Assembly (NCBI GenBank): GCA_023416955.1
Contig: JAEZGM010000027.1
Span: forward strand, 6,271 to 70,270
Source: Bacillota bacterium
GTDB taxonomy: Bacteria; Bacillota; Clostridia; Oscillospirales; Acutalibacteraceae
Direction of reading: 5' to 3'
DNA: 64,000 nucleotides
Shown: positions 1 to 7,421 of the stretch, one piece after another
Layout: each line of letters opens with the position of its first letter
Position numbering within the stretch: the stretch's first letter is position 1
The notes under the pieces: model-generated
Database searches by the model: none
Seen by the model: only the letters and a program-made list of their open reading frames with translations
What the model was told of the DNA's origin: nothing
Translations under genes and position numbers: made by a program

Positions 1-1
1 C

Positions 2-139
2 AAGGGCGATACAGCGACAAACGCGACCAAACCCGCCGAACTGGAAACCGGGGCAGAAATCAGAGTGCCTTTGTTTATTGACGAAGGCGAAACAATCAGA
101 ATTGACACCCGTACAGGCGAATATATGGAGCGCGCATAA
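2..139 (+). CDS. efp: Elongation factor P, C-terminal end (partial)
   Basis: The window opens inside this gene; only the last 45 residues and the TAA stop are present. The visible C-terminus contains [16 protein letters not shown] followed by [14 protein letters not shown], the conserved end of the third OB domain of EF-P. EF-P is a tRNA-shaped translation factor that binds between the P and E sites and relieves ribosome stalling at polyproline runs. The start, the modified-residue loop and the promoter lie outside the window. Family assignment rests on the very conserved C-terminal signature and is firm despite the truncation by the window edge. Confidence 0.93.
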   Translation, partial: KGDTATNATKPAELETGAEIRVPLFIDEGETIRIDTRTGEYMERA

Positions 140-195
140 CCAATACTATGTGTAATCTTCATATTTCCTGATCGGATTAAAGTAGGAGGTATTCA

Positions 196-645
196 ATGAC
201 TAATACAGAAAAAGTAGCCTACATCCGCGGCTTAGCCGAAGGCCTTGAATTGGATGGCAGTAAAAAGGAAGTTAAGGTTTTGAACGCGATTATCGAATTG
301 CTGGACGACCTTTCCGTTTCCTTTTCCGATCTGCAGAGCGACCTGAACGACGTTGCGGAGCAAGTCGATGAGGTGGATGCGGATTTGGGTTCCCTGGAAG
401 AGGATTTTTACGGCGAATGCGATGACGACTGTGATTGCTGCAGCGACGAAGATGACGACGACGATGAAGACGAGGACGGCTGCTATTACGAAGTAACGTG
501 CCCCAATTGCCAGGAATCAATTTGTCTGTCTGAGGAAATCATTGAAGATGGTCAGATTGACTGCCCGAATTGCGGCGAGACTTTGGAATTTGACTTCGAA
601 GATGAGTGCGATTGCGACGATTGCCATCATGATCACGAACACTGA
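196..645 (+). CDS. CD1247-like acidic zinc-ribbon protein
   Basis: This 149-residue protein starts at ATG 196 behind AGGAGGT at 184-190. Residues 1-70 are helical and resemble the N-terminal domain NCBI calls CD1247. They are followed by a stretch of almost pure Asp/Glu (about 72-95), then a zinc ribbon with CPNC at about 102-105 and CPNC at about 122-125. The tail is rich in Cys, Asp and His and ends HHDHEH. The two CPxC knuckles should bind zinc, and the acidic and His-rich parts could hold more metal. It sits just after efp, an order I recall as common in Clostridia. Molecular function is unknown; a structural or transcription-related role is only a guess. Confidence 0.75.
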   Translation: MTNTEKVAYIRGLAEGLELDGSKKEVKVLNAIIELLDDLSVSFSDLQSDLNDVAEQVDEVDADLGSLEEDFYGECDDDCDCCSDEDDDDDEDEDGCYYEVTCPNCQESICLSEEIIEDGQIDCPNCGETLEFDFEDECDCDDCHHDHEH

Positions 646-670
646 TCTTACCTAATTAAATAGCATTGAG

Positions 671-705
671 AAACCCGTCTTTCGCTTTAAGCGGAAGGCG
701 GGTTT
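671..705 (+). terminator. Hairpin terminator after the CD1247-like gene
   Basis: AAACCCG at 671-677 pairs with CGGGTTT at 699-705 and the stem continues inward through TCTTTCGCT/AGCGGAAGG with two G-U pairs around a short loop. The 3' flank is not a clean T run, so efficiency is uncertain. Confidence 0.6.
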
Positions 706-791
706 CGTCCGTCCTGAATGTTGCGTTGGTGCATTGTCCGGGCGCGCGACTGATAATACGGATGCCCAATATTATTTGCAGGGATGGGTAG

Positions 792-1004
792 GCCAAGGAA
801 CTGTACGATAGTTTCAGCAGGAAGTTCGGTGCCTTCTGCTGCAAGATTATCACCAGAAATCAGAAATTTTTGAGCCTGATGCACATGGAAAGCTGTAAGC
901 ATCTGGTAGAGGATACAGCTGGAATTTTGGTGGATATCATTTATGAGCATGAAGAACTTCTGATTAGTACGGAGCAGTTCGGTTTGGAAGAACTAACTGC
1001 CTAA
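792..1004 (+). pseudogene. Fragment resembling C_GCAxxG_C_C redox protein C-terminus
   Basis: A frame free of stops runs from just after a TAG at 789-791 to TAA at 1002-1004. It has no plausible start codon or ribosome site at its head. The translation begins AKELYDSFSRKFGAFCCKII and later reads CKHLVEDTAGILVDIIYEHE. That order (helix, F..KFG..CCK, then CK.LV..AA.IL..II) resembles the C-terminal half of the putative redox-active C_GCAxxG_C_C family. The half that carries the GCA..G cysteine motif is missing. I read it as a decayed gene end. The family call is from memory of the pattern and is tentative. Confidence 0.35.
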
Positions 1005-1055
1005 TCAGGCAGCCCGGCTTGCCATGTTTTCGATAAGATGCCCCATAAATCATTC

Positions 1056-1084
1056 TTGACAAATTTTCGTGACTGAATTACACT
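1056..1084 (+). promoter_or_regulatory. Sigma-A promoter for the hemolysin III gene
   Basis: TTGACA at 1056-1061, a 17-base spacer, then TACACT at 1079-1084. Transcription would start near 1091, leaving a leader of about 75 bases before the TTG start at 1168. Confidence 0.65.
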
Positions 1085-1167
1085 ATCTTTATTATCCGAT
1101 TTGAATGAGTGTTGATAGTGTTCGAAGATATGTGTTGCTTCATGGAACTGTTAGGAGTGGTGAAAAC

Positions 1168-1857
1168 TTGGGCAAATATATAGAGACCAAAGCAGAGTGG
1201 CGGGAATTGTGCCGCGAAGAGCTTGATTTACCCCAGTACACGCTGGCTGAGGAAATTGTCAGCTCCATTGTTTACGGAATAGCAACCGGACTTTCTATTT
1301 TTGGTCTGGTGCTTCTGCTGTTAAAAACTCCGTGGGACGTGCTTACTGTTACGAGTGTTTCTATTTACGGTGGGAGCATGATTCTTCTGTACCTGATCTC
1401 CACCTTATATCATGCGCTTGGGCTGGTGAAAGGGAAAAAGGTATTTCAGATTCTGGATCACTGCGTTGTATTTCTCTTAATTGCGGGAACCTACACACCC
1501 GTTGCTTTACTGTGTTTTGACGGGGTTACGGGATGGGTCCTGTTCGGGATGGTATGGGCCATTTCCGCTGTGGGGATTGTGCTGAACGCAGTGAATTTAG
1601 AGCGCTCCCGAAAATTTTCGACTGCCTGCTATATTGGTTTGGGCTGGATCATTATTTTCTTCCTGAAACCGCTGACAGGGACGATGGGTTCCTCTTCACT
1701 TCGCCTGCTTTTTATCGGCGGTATCCTTTATACGGTGGGCGCGGTTTTGTATCTGCTTGGAAAACGCTTTCCGCATTTGCACTATGTCTGGCACTTCTTC
1801 GTGGTAGGCGGCAGCGTACTTCACTATTTCATGATTTACAACCTGATCATACATTGA
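1168..1857 (+). CDS. trhA: Hemolysin III / TrhA family membrane protein
   Basis: This is a seven-helix membrane protein of the hemolysin III (PAQR-related) family. Landmarks are the first helix after EEIVSSIVYGIATG, the ISTLYHAL segment, the DHCVVFLLIAGTYTPV motif with its conserved Asp-His, and the C-terminal HYVWHFFVVGGSVLHY with two conserved His. The His and Asp residues are thought to form a metal site in this fold. In other bacteria TrhA affects membrane-lipid homeostasis; haemolysis is a historical label. I chose TTG 1168 because AGGAGTGG lies 7 bases upstream; an in-frame ATG at 1105 has no ribosome site and lies very close to the predicted transcript start. Length from TTG, 229 residues, fits the family. 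Confidence 0.88.
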   Translation: MGKYIETKAEWRELCREELDLPQYTLAEEIVSSIVYGIATGLSIFGLVLLLLKTPWDVLTVTSVSIYGGSMILLYLISTLYHALGLVKGKKVFQILDHCVVFLLIAGTYTPVALLCFDGVTGWVLFGMVWAISAVGIVLNAVNLERSRKFSTACYIGLGWIIIFFLKPLTGTMGSSSLRLLFIGGILYTVGAVLYLLGKRFPHLHYVWHFFVVGGSVLHYFMIYNLIIH

Positions 1858-1866
1858 ATAGAATTA

Positions 1867-1908
1867 ACAGGGCGGCGCAAAATGAGTTTGCATTTTGCGC
1901 CGCCCTGT
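1867..1908. terminator. Perfect 18-bp hairpin, terminator of hemolysin III gene
   Basis: ACAGGGCGGCGCAAAATG at 1867-1884 is the exact reverse complement of 1891-1908, with a 6-base loop. It starts nine bases after the stop codon. Its inner part (GCAAAATGA..TTTGCATTTTGC) resembles the palindromes at 1964-2011 and 3999-4050. Confidence 0.75.
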
Positions 1909-1963
1909 TCTGTAAAAATAAGAGGGCAGAGCCATTGAATCATACCCAAAGACATCGCATGAT

Positions 1964-2011
1964 AAAGAAGGTGCTGCGAAATGATCGAATTCATTTCGCA
2001 GCACCTTCTTT
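1964..2011. repeat. Perfect 21-bp palindrome, intergenic repeat copy A
   Basis: The stem at 1964-1984 (AAAGAAGGTGCTGCGAAATGA) is the exact reverse complement of 1991-2011, with a 6-base loop. Both flanks end in A/T runs, so it could terminate transcription in either direction. A near-identical palindrome lies at 3999-4050. Confidence 0.8.
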
Positions 2012-2064
2012 TGCGACGGACTGAATGAAACTGATATTGGACTCGGCATTGAAAACAGAGGGAA

Positions 2065-2169
2065 TATAGTCAGTTCATTTGAAAACAGAACCAATTTCCA
2101 AACGCAAAATTCATAGATCAAAGATTTTCCGCTCGTTTTTTGGACATTTTCTAAAGTGAACTGACTATA
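2065..2169. repeat. 105-bp element with perfect 13-bp inverted ends
   Basis: TATAGTCAGTTCA at 2065-2077 is exactly inverted at 2157-2169, enclosing 79 bases with no gene. It looks like a small MITE or a pair of distant protein-binding half sites. Nearly the same two arms sit only four bases apart at 58140-58166, in front of an ABC transporter operon. Confidence 0.55.
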
Positions 2170-2309
2170 ACGGCAGCATTGGCGGTACATTTTGAATCTG
2201 TTCAATAGCCGCCGTGATTACTTCATAGAAGGTATGTTTTATGTGCACGGATAATATACTGCAAAATGGAAAATATATTTCAATTAATAAATGGTTAGTT
2301 GGTGAATGT

Positions 2310-2444
2310 ATGAAACGGATTGACGCGGTAAATGCCTTCTTGCTGCTTACAATTCTGGTTTTGCTGGTGGTCGCTGCCGGGTGTATCTATCAGGTCGTTC
2401 ATCTTGTAAACCTGCAGAATCAGTTTACGGCGGTGTTGGTCTGA
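2310..2444 (+). CDS. Hypothetical small membrane protein
   Basis: A 44-residue frame starts at ATG 2310 (MKRIDAVNAF) and has one clear membrane helix of about 20 hydrophobic residues (LLLTILVLLVVAAG), then a short polar tail. A longer frame starts at ATG 2241, but its extra residues look non-coding. The ribosome site is weak (GGTTAGTTGGTG). It lies between the 105-bp inverted-repeat element and the convergent LysM-GH18 gene. I do not recognise a family. The hydrophobic pattern and a start with basic residues make it possibly real; it may equally be chance. Confidence 0.3.
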   Translation: MKRIDAVNAFLLLTILVLLVVAAGCIYQVVHLVNLQNQFTAVLV

Positions 2445-2462
2445 TGGCCTTACATGGCCGCG

Positions 2463-3740
2463 CTACAGCCTTTTGCGCACATTGTAAAGGGAATCCAGTA
2501 CCAGCCAGTTCTGCGGGAAGTAAGTGTTGATCGTCCAGTAGCTCACGCCGCCCAGATTGTATTTCTGCACAAGCAGCAGCTTCGCCTCAATGCTGCGCGC
2601 GTCTTCAAACCAGACCTCATGCTGCTTGCGGTTACTGTCATAATAGCGGAAATAAGGGGATTGCGCGGTGGTGTCAAACTCAATCCGCGCGTTTACGCGC
2701 AGCGCAAGCTCCACAGCGGAGGTATGGGAAATGGAGCGCGCGGCTGTTCCCGGTACGTGTGGGAGCGTCCAGTCATACCCGTAGTTGGGTATCCCCATCA
2801 GAATCTTCTGGCTTGGAATAACCGTTACCGCGTACTGAAGCACCTGCTCTACCAGATTAATCGGCGCGACAGCTCTCGGCGGACTGTAGGTGTAACCCCA
2901 CTCGTACGTCATCAGGACAACATGGTCGACCGTTGCGCCGTGCGCCGCGTAATCGTGTGCTTCATAAAGCAGGCCGGATTGCTCCGCACTGGTTTTGGGT
3001 GCGAGAGCGGTTGTCACTGTGTACCCGAGCGGGTGCAGCCGGTCAACCGCTTTACGGATAAACCGGTTATAGTTTTCTCTGTCGCTCGGATACAGATATT
3101 CAAAGTCGATGTCAAGCCCGGTGTATCCCTTTTTCAGCGTGGCAACGACATTGTCGAGCAGAGTATTTTGCAGCTGTTCACTGGTCAGAATGGTGTGGGC
3201 GAGTTCGCTGTCAAAGCTTCCGCCTTCCTTAATATTAGTAATTACCATCAGCGGCGACACTTTCTGTGCCCGCGCCGCCTGAATAATGCTGCTGTCCTGA
3301 ATCGGGGCAAGCGAGCCGTCCGGCCGAACCTGATAACTGAACAAACTGATAAAGGTCAAATGCGGGAGTGTATCATTCAGCGTCGCGGTGGAAATATTGG
3401 GAAAGGCGTATCCGTTGACGTCAATCGTGCCCAGTTTCGGCTCCGCCGCCGGAACGACGATTACCTCGCCCACCTGAAGCCGGGAGGGGTCGGAAATGTC
3501 CGGATTCAGCCGCAGCAAACTGGAAACCGTCACACCGTAGCTCCGGGCAATGCTGTAAAGCGATTGACCGGCAGTCACCGTATGCGTCATCAGATCGCCT
3601 GTAATGACAATGGTTTGCCCCACGACGAGCCGTTCCGGATTTTGCAGCCTGTTCTCATCAATGATTTTCTGCATGGAAACGCCGTATCGTTCTGCTATTG
3701 AGTAAACGCTGTCCCCCGGCTGCACTACATGGATTATCAA
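2463..3740 (-). CDS. sleL: LysM-GH18 spore-cortex type glycosidase (SleL/YaaH-like)
   Basis: Two LysM domains come first: residues about 2-47 begin HVVQPGDSVYSIAERYGV and residues about 52-97 begin HTVTAGQSLYSIARSYGV. A GH18 barrel fills the rest. The catalytic DxxDxDxE strand appears as GLDIDFEYL, giving the acid Glu, and the C-terminal Trp in GVSYWTIN is typical. The order LysM-LysM-GH18 and the 425-residue length match SleL/YaaH, N-acetylglucosaminidases that cut cortex peptidoglycan during spore germination. There is no secretory signal peptide, as usual for spore-coat YaaH. I set the start at TTG 3740 (GAAGGGG eight bases upstream); GTG 3749 is possible but too close to that site. It converges with the gene to its left. 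Confidence 0.85.
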   Translation of the reverse strand: MIIHVVQPGDSVYSIAERYGVSMQKIIDENRLQNPERLVVGQTIVITGDLMTHTVTAGQSLYSIARSYGVTVSSLLRLNPDISDPSRLQVGEVIVVPAAEPKLGTIDVNGYAFPNISTATLNDTLPHLTFISLFSYQVRPDGSLAPIQDSSIIQAARAQKVSPLMVITNIKEGGSFDSELAHTILTSEQLQNTLLDNVVATLKKGYTGLDIDFEYLYPSDRENYNRFIRKAVDRLHPLGYTVTTALAPKTSAEQSGLLYEAHDYAAHGATVDHVVLMTYEWGYTYSPPRAVAPINLVEQVLQYAVTVIPSQKILMGIPNYGYDWTLPHVPGTAARSISHTSAVELALRVNARIEFDTTAQSPYFRYYDSNRKQHEVWFEDARSIEAKLLLVQKYNLGGVSYWTINTYFPQNWLVLDSLYNVRKRL

Positions 3741-3998
3741 ACTGAGCACCCCTTCCCAAGGTTATGTTTGTAAAAAGAAAAACAACGGAATAAGGCTATA
3801 AAGGATAGGTTCCATTTCGGTTTTCCTATCTGAACTTTTAGAAAGTCCGCACACCATTCTGTGCTGATGCATAAATCAATTTGCACCGTTTCAACCATTT
3901 TACAAACAAGCCCCATGGCGAAAAGCGCAAATTTATCTGTGTGTTTTCTGCTTTAATATATGTTTCGCCGCGTGGGGGTATGCTTGATTTGAGAGGAA

Positions 3999-4050
3999 TA
4001 AAGAAGGTGTTGCAAAATGAATTTGCATTCATTTTGCAACACCTTCTTTA
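3999..4050. repeat. Perfect 22-bp palindrome, intergenic repeat copy B
   Basis: The stem at 3999-4020 is exactly inverted at 4029-4050 with an 8-base loop. It differs from copy A (1964-2011) by compensating changes that keep every pair, which points to selection on the hairpin. The rest of 3741-4146 holds no gene that I can support. Confidence 0.8.
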
Positions 4051-4146
4051 CGGAAAAATTGTTTATGTGCCATCATTAGACCCACATTTTTCTGGCATGG
4101 TTAGTATATTTATTAATTGTGCAACGGCACTATCAGATAACGCGGT

Positions 4147-4470
4147 TCAATGATTCAGACAGACTGCCGTGCCGGAAACCGTTACCATCAGCATTCCGTT
4201 GTCGGCGCCGAGCACTTCATAGTCAATATTTACGCCTACCACGGCGTCTGCCCCCATACGCACGGCGCGCTGCTCCATCTCTATCATGGCGCTGCTTCTG
4301 GCTTTGATGAGTTCCTCTTCATAAGTGCCGGACCGGCCGCCGAAAAAGTTTGAAAGACCCGCCGCAAGGTCTTTCATGAAGTTCACGCCTGCAATGACTT
4401 CGCCGAAAACGACGCCCCTGTATTCTGTTATGTGCTTACCCTCGATGGTTGGCGTAGTGGTAAGAATCAT
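4147..4470 (-). CDS. YbjQ / UPF0145 family protein
   Basis: This 107-residue protein starts at ATG with AAAGGAGG nine bases upstream. Its N-terminus ([19 protein letters not shown]) and the [13 protein letters not shown] segment are hallmarks of UPF0145/YbjQ, a small protein that forms pentameric or decameric rings; some databases call it a heavy-metal-binding domain. The region between has the expected charged helix (about residues 45-70). Its cellular role is not established. It stands alone between the palindrome at 3999-4050 and the tRNA promoter, so its neighbours give no clue. Length is typical, and nothing is missing. Confidence 0.9.
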   Translation of the reverse strand: MILTTTPTIEGKHITEYRGVVFGEVIAGVNFMKDLAAGLSNFFGGRSGTYEEELIKARSSAMIEMEQRAVRMGADAVVGVNIDYEVLGADNGMLMVTVSGTAVCLNH

Positions 4471-4597
4471 GTCGCTGCCTCCTTTGAATTCAGATATAAT
4501 ATCATCGTACCATAATGTTCCTGTTTTTCAAGTTACAAATCCGTTTTAATTACACAGGATGATTCCCGCGTAAAGTTGCACAATATTAAAAAAATAG

Positions 4598-4626
4598 TTG
4601 AAATTATGATTTTATCGTGTTATAAT
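4598..4626 (+). promoter_or_regulatory. Promoter of tRNA-Ala
   Basis: TTGAAA at 4598-4603, a 17-base spacer and a perfect TATAAT at 4621-4626. It lies 43 bases before the tRNA. Confidence 0.75.
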
Positions 4627-4669
4627 AATCAACGTTGTAATTTTCGTGTCTGTAAATTGTCATGAATAT

Positions 4670-4745
4670 GGGCCTGTAGCTCAGCTGGGAGAGCGTTCGG
4701 TTCGCATCCGAGAGGTCAAGGGTTCAAATCCCTCCAGGTCCACCA
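4670..4745 (+). tRNA. tRNA-Ala, anticodon CGC
   Basis: The cloverleaf is complete. The acceptor GGGCCTG (4670-4676) pairs with CAGGTCC (4735-4741), including the G3-U70 pair that is the alanine identity element. The D arm is GCTC/GAGC. The anticodon stem TTCGG/CCGAG holds the loop TTCGCAT, giving anticodon CGC (reads GCG). The T arm is AAGGG-TTCAAAT-CCCTC. The discriminator is A, and CCA is encoded. Confidence 0.95.
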
Positions 4746-4796
4746 AAAAGACAAACCTGTTTTTATAACATTAGTTATAGACAGGTTTGTCTTTTT
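4745..4796 (+). terminator. Terminator of tRNA-Ala
   Basis: AAAAAGACAAACCTGT at 4745-4760 is exactly inverted at 4781-4796 and ends in a T run. It begins at the last base of CCA. Confidence 0.85.
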
Positions 4797-4942
4797 ATGC
4801 CCTAAAAGGGCTTGTTAGCTACTGCTTTTTAACGGAAACACTATCAACGTTACTCATAAACCCACAAATACAGAATTTTATGTGTTTTGGTTGCAAGTTT
4901 AAACCTAATAATAGATAAGTTTACGGAAAGGATGGAATCAAT

Positions 4943-5584
4943 ATGACACTCCCTTATGCATTTGAAAAGCTGCCCGATGGCATGGTCAGATTGAACGCTG
5001 CACAGGCGGCAGTGGTACAAAAAATTTATCAACGTTACGTTGACGGTGCCAGCTTGGGTGTTATAGCCACCGAACTGGAAGCTAATCAGATTACTGCACC
5101 ATCTGGCAATCTAAAATGGTCTCGGTCAGTTATTGATAAAATATTGAGTAACGGTAAGTATGTGCCTTACGCAATCCCAATGGAGTTGTTCGTAGCCGTT
5201 CAGTTTGAAAAAAACTCCCGAAGCAACACACAAGTTAACAGCGAGGGTTCCTTGCAGAGAAAGGCCACCCGGTACAATTCACAGAATGTACTGAGCGGTC
5301 TTTTAGTTTGCGCGGAATGTGGCGCCAATTATCGCAGAATCACACGTGGCTTGGGTGAGGTCGTTTGGCGCTGTGCGAACCGTGTGGAATACGGAAAAGA
5401 AATATGCCATCATTCCCCCACTATACTGGAGTCAGAAGTGATTTCTCTGATCTGCGAGACTTTAGGACTTAAAGAATTTGAGCCAGAAACGGTTCATGAA
5501 AAACTGGAACAAATTCTGGTTTACACTAGCGGGGCCCTGGATATACAGCTTAAACAGGAACAAAATATGTCTTTTACTTTATAA
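4943..5584 (+). CDS. Serine-recombinase-like protein lacking the catalytic domain
   Basis: This 213-residue protein matches the middle and C-terminal parts of large serine recombinases. Residues about 1-90 are the Recombinase domain (YQRYVDGASLGVIATELE, then ITAPSG and W.RS.I..ILSNGKYV). A zinc beta-ribbon follows (LLVCAECGANYRR, then WRCANR and C in ICHHS). The N-terminal resolvase domain with the nucleophilic serine is absent, and the C-terminal coiled coil is cut short. ATG 4943 has GAAAGGA upstream, so it may still be translated as a DNA-binding protein. It begins about 150 bases after tRNA-Ala, a frequent place for integrated elements. Whether it is a decayed integrase or a functional accessory is open. 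Confidence 0.7.
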   Translation: MTLPYAFEKLPDGMVRLNAAQAAVVQKIYQRYVDGASLGVIATELEANQITAPSGNLKWSRSVIDKILSNGKYVPYAIPMELFVAVQFEKNSRSNTQVNSEGSLQRKATRYNSQNVLSGLLVCAECGANYRRITRGLGEVVWRCANRVEYGKEICHHSPTILESEVISLICETLGLKEFEPETVHEKLEQILVYTSGALDIQLKQEQNMSFTL

Positions 5585-5979
5585 AAGGTTGAATTATCCA
5601 GCATAATGGTTCTTAGAAAGATGTAAATCGGAAAGGAACCATTCTCTATGGAGCAGTCGGAAGGTGGAAAACTTGTCGTTGTGAACTGTCTGATTCACAA
5701 GAAAATCAAGAACAATGGTGAGCTTCTTGATGTACCTGATTGAGAACGACCATAAGGGCATTATCAGTAAAAGAATATTTGCGGCCATACTCTTTGCCGT
5801 TTCACGGCATAGGCAACAGATTAGCAACTAAAGCTATTGAGACAACAAATGGATATTTGCTACTCATGTTCTTTGATGTTGGAAAATCAATAGAAAACTT
5901 TGAAGAATTTCTATATCTTTATGGAATCTTTAAACTTTTTATTTATAGTGGGTATCAAATAAATGAAAGGAAGATTTCT

Positions 5980-6687
5980 ATGGATTCGTATATTTTACAA
6001 ACAAAGAATTTATGCAAAAATTTTAAAAAACAGAGTGCTGTCAGTAATATTTCACTATCCATAACAAAAAATTCCGTTTATGGTTTGCTGGGGCCGAACG
6101 GAGCGGGAAAATCAACCACGTTAAAAATGATTACCGGAATGCTGCATCCGACCTCGGGAGAAATCGTCTTCGAAGGCCATCCATGGAGCAGAAAAGATTT
6201 GTCTGATATCGGCGCTCTGATTGAATCTCCTCCGCTTTACGAAAATCTGACCGCAAGGGAGAATCTTAAAGTGCGCACTCTTCTTTTGGAGCTGCCGGAT
6301 ACTCGAATAGATGAAGTGCTGCAGACTGTTGATTTGACAAATACCAAAAAAAAATGTGCAGGGCAATTTTCCATGGGCATGAAGCAACGTCTTGGCATTG
6401 CAATTGCATTGCTGAATCATCCGAAGCTGTTGATTTTGGACGAACCAACCAACGGCCTTGACCCGATTGGTATTCAGGATTTGAGAGAGCTTATCCGATC
6501 TTTTCCTGAACAGGGCATCACGGTGATTCTGTCAAGTCATATTCTCTCCGAAGTGGAACTGATTGCCGACCATATCGGCATCATCAGTAACGGGGTTTTA
6601 GGCTATGAGGCTCAGATAAACCCAGGGGAAGATCTGGAATCATTGTTTATGCAGGTTGTGGCAGACAGTAAAAAGGCGGGTGCTTGA
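5980..6687 (+). CDS. Lantibiotic-protection ABC transporter, ATP-binding subunit (LanF/BcrA type)
   Basis: This 235-residue ATPase couples ATP hydrolysis to removal of lantibiotics or bacitracin-like peptides from the membrane. The Walker A motif is GLLGPNGAGKSTT, the signature is QFSMGMKQRLGIAIALL, and Walker B is LLILDEPTNGLDP; the switch His lies in ILSSHILSEVE. The FSMGMKQR signature is typical of the BcrA/SpaF/NisF branch rather than sugar importers. The start is ATG 5980 with GAAAGGAAG upstream; the frame extends to 5740, but that part does not look coding. The stop is one base before the first permease, so the genes are cotranscribed. The 5585-5979 stretch holds no gene I can support. 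Confidence 0.88.
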   Translation: MDSYILQTKNLCKNFKKQSAVSNISLSITKNSVYGLLGPNGAGKSTTLKMITGMLHPTSGEIVFEGHPWSRKDLSDIGALIESPPLYENLTARENLKVRTLLLELPDTRIDEVLQTVDLTNTKKKCAGQFSMGMKQRLGIAIALLNHPKLLILDEPTNGLDPIGIQDLRELIRSFPEQGITVILSSHILSEVELIADHIGIISNGVLGYEAQINPGEDLESLFMQVVADSKKAGA

Positions 6688-6688
6688 T

Positions 6689-7420
6689 ATGCTGAATTAT
6701 TTGAAAGCGGAAAATCTGAAATGCAGCAGAACCTTCGCCAAAAAGCTGGTCGTCATTGCGCCACTGCTTATGGTGTTGCTCGCGGGCATTTCCGGCATGT
6801 ACCTTGTGCAAAACGGCTATAACTGGTGGTACGTCATCCTTCTTCCTGGGTTTATTACGCTCACCACAGCGCTGGTTAATCAAACAGAAGAGAAAAAACT
6901 GCGTTACCGGTCGGTGTTTGCGCTGCCGGTTTCCCTGCAAAAAATCTGGATTGCCAAAGTCCTGTTGATTGCCATTTATATTTCAATTGCCTGCCTGCTC
7001 CATCTCGCGGGGATGATTTTGGGGAAATTTATTATCAATCCTGCATCTGTGATATCCATCGGTCAGATGGCGGGGGCGACACTGATTCTGATGGTGGTTT
7101 CGCTCTGGCAGATTCCTTTTTGCATGTTCCTGTCAAAAAGATTCGGCCTTATGCCGACGGTACTTGTCAACGTGGGTGTCGGGATTGTCCTGAATATTTG
7201 CGCCGCCACAGAATCCTTCTGGTGGGTCTGTCCTTATAGCTGGGCGACGCGGCTGATGTGCCCGGTGCTCGGTGTCCTACCAAACGGCACCTTGGCTTCG
7301 TATGGAGACGTTCTGCTAAATCCTGGCGTGATTCCGGTCGGTATTGCTCTGTCTATCGCCCTGTTCCTCTTGTTGCTTGCTGTGACTGCAAAATGGTTTC
7401 GCAAACAGGAGGTAAAGTGA
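6689..7420 (+). CDS. Lantibiotic immunity ABC transporter permease (LanE/MutE type)
   Basis: This 243-residue membrane protein has about six hydrophobic segments and opens MLNYLKAENLKCSRTF, the usual short cytoplasmic N-terminus of LanE/LanG permeases. Conserved features of the MutE/EpiE group are visible: YNWWYVILLPGFITL after the first helix, LRYRSVFALPVSLQKIWIAKV in the cytosolic loop, and a mid-protein W.IPF helix. It starts at ATG 6689, one base after the ATPase stop, and ends one base before the second permease. With that partner it should form the channel through which the ATPase expels a lantibiotic. Substrate specificity cannot be read from sequence. Confidence 0.82.
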   Translation: MLNYLKAENLKCSRTFAKKLVVIAPLLMVLLAGISGMYLVQNGYNWWYVILLPGFITLTTALVNQTEEKKLRYRSVFALPVSLQKIWIAKVLLIAIYISIACLLHLAGMILGKFIINPASVISIGQMAGATLILMVVSLWQIPFCMFLSKRFGLMPTVLVNVGVGIVLNICAATESFWWVCPYSWATRLMCPVLGVLPNGTLASYGDVLLNPGVIPVGIALSIALFLLLLAVTAKWFRKQEVK

Positions 7421-7421
7421 A

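Noticed and set aside
2454..3701. Plus-strand open frame of 415 codons
   Set aside because: It is the complement of the LysM-GH18 gene, which has clear domains; the plus translation has no domain logic.
5740..5979. N-terminal extension of the lantibiotic ABC ATPase
   Set aside because: The extra 80 residues do not resemble an ATPase start, and a good ribosome site precedes ATG 5980.
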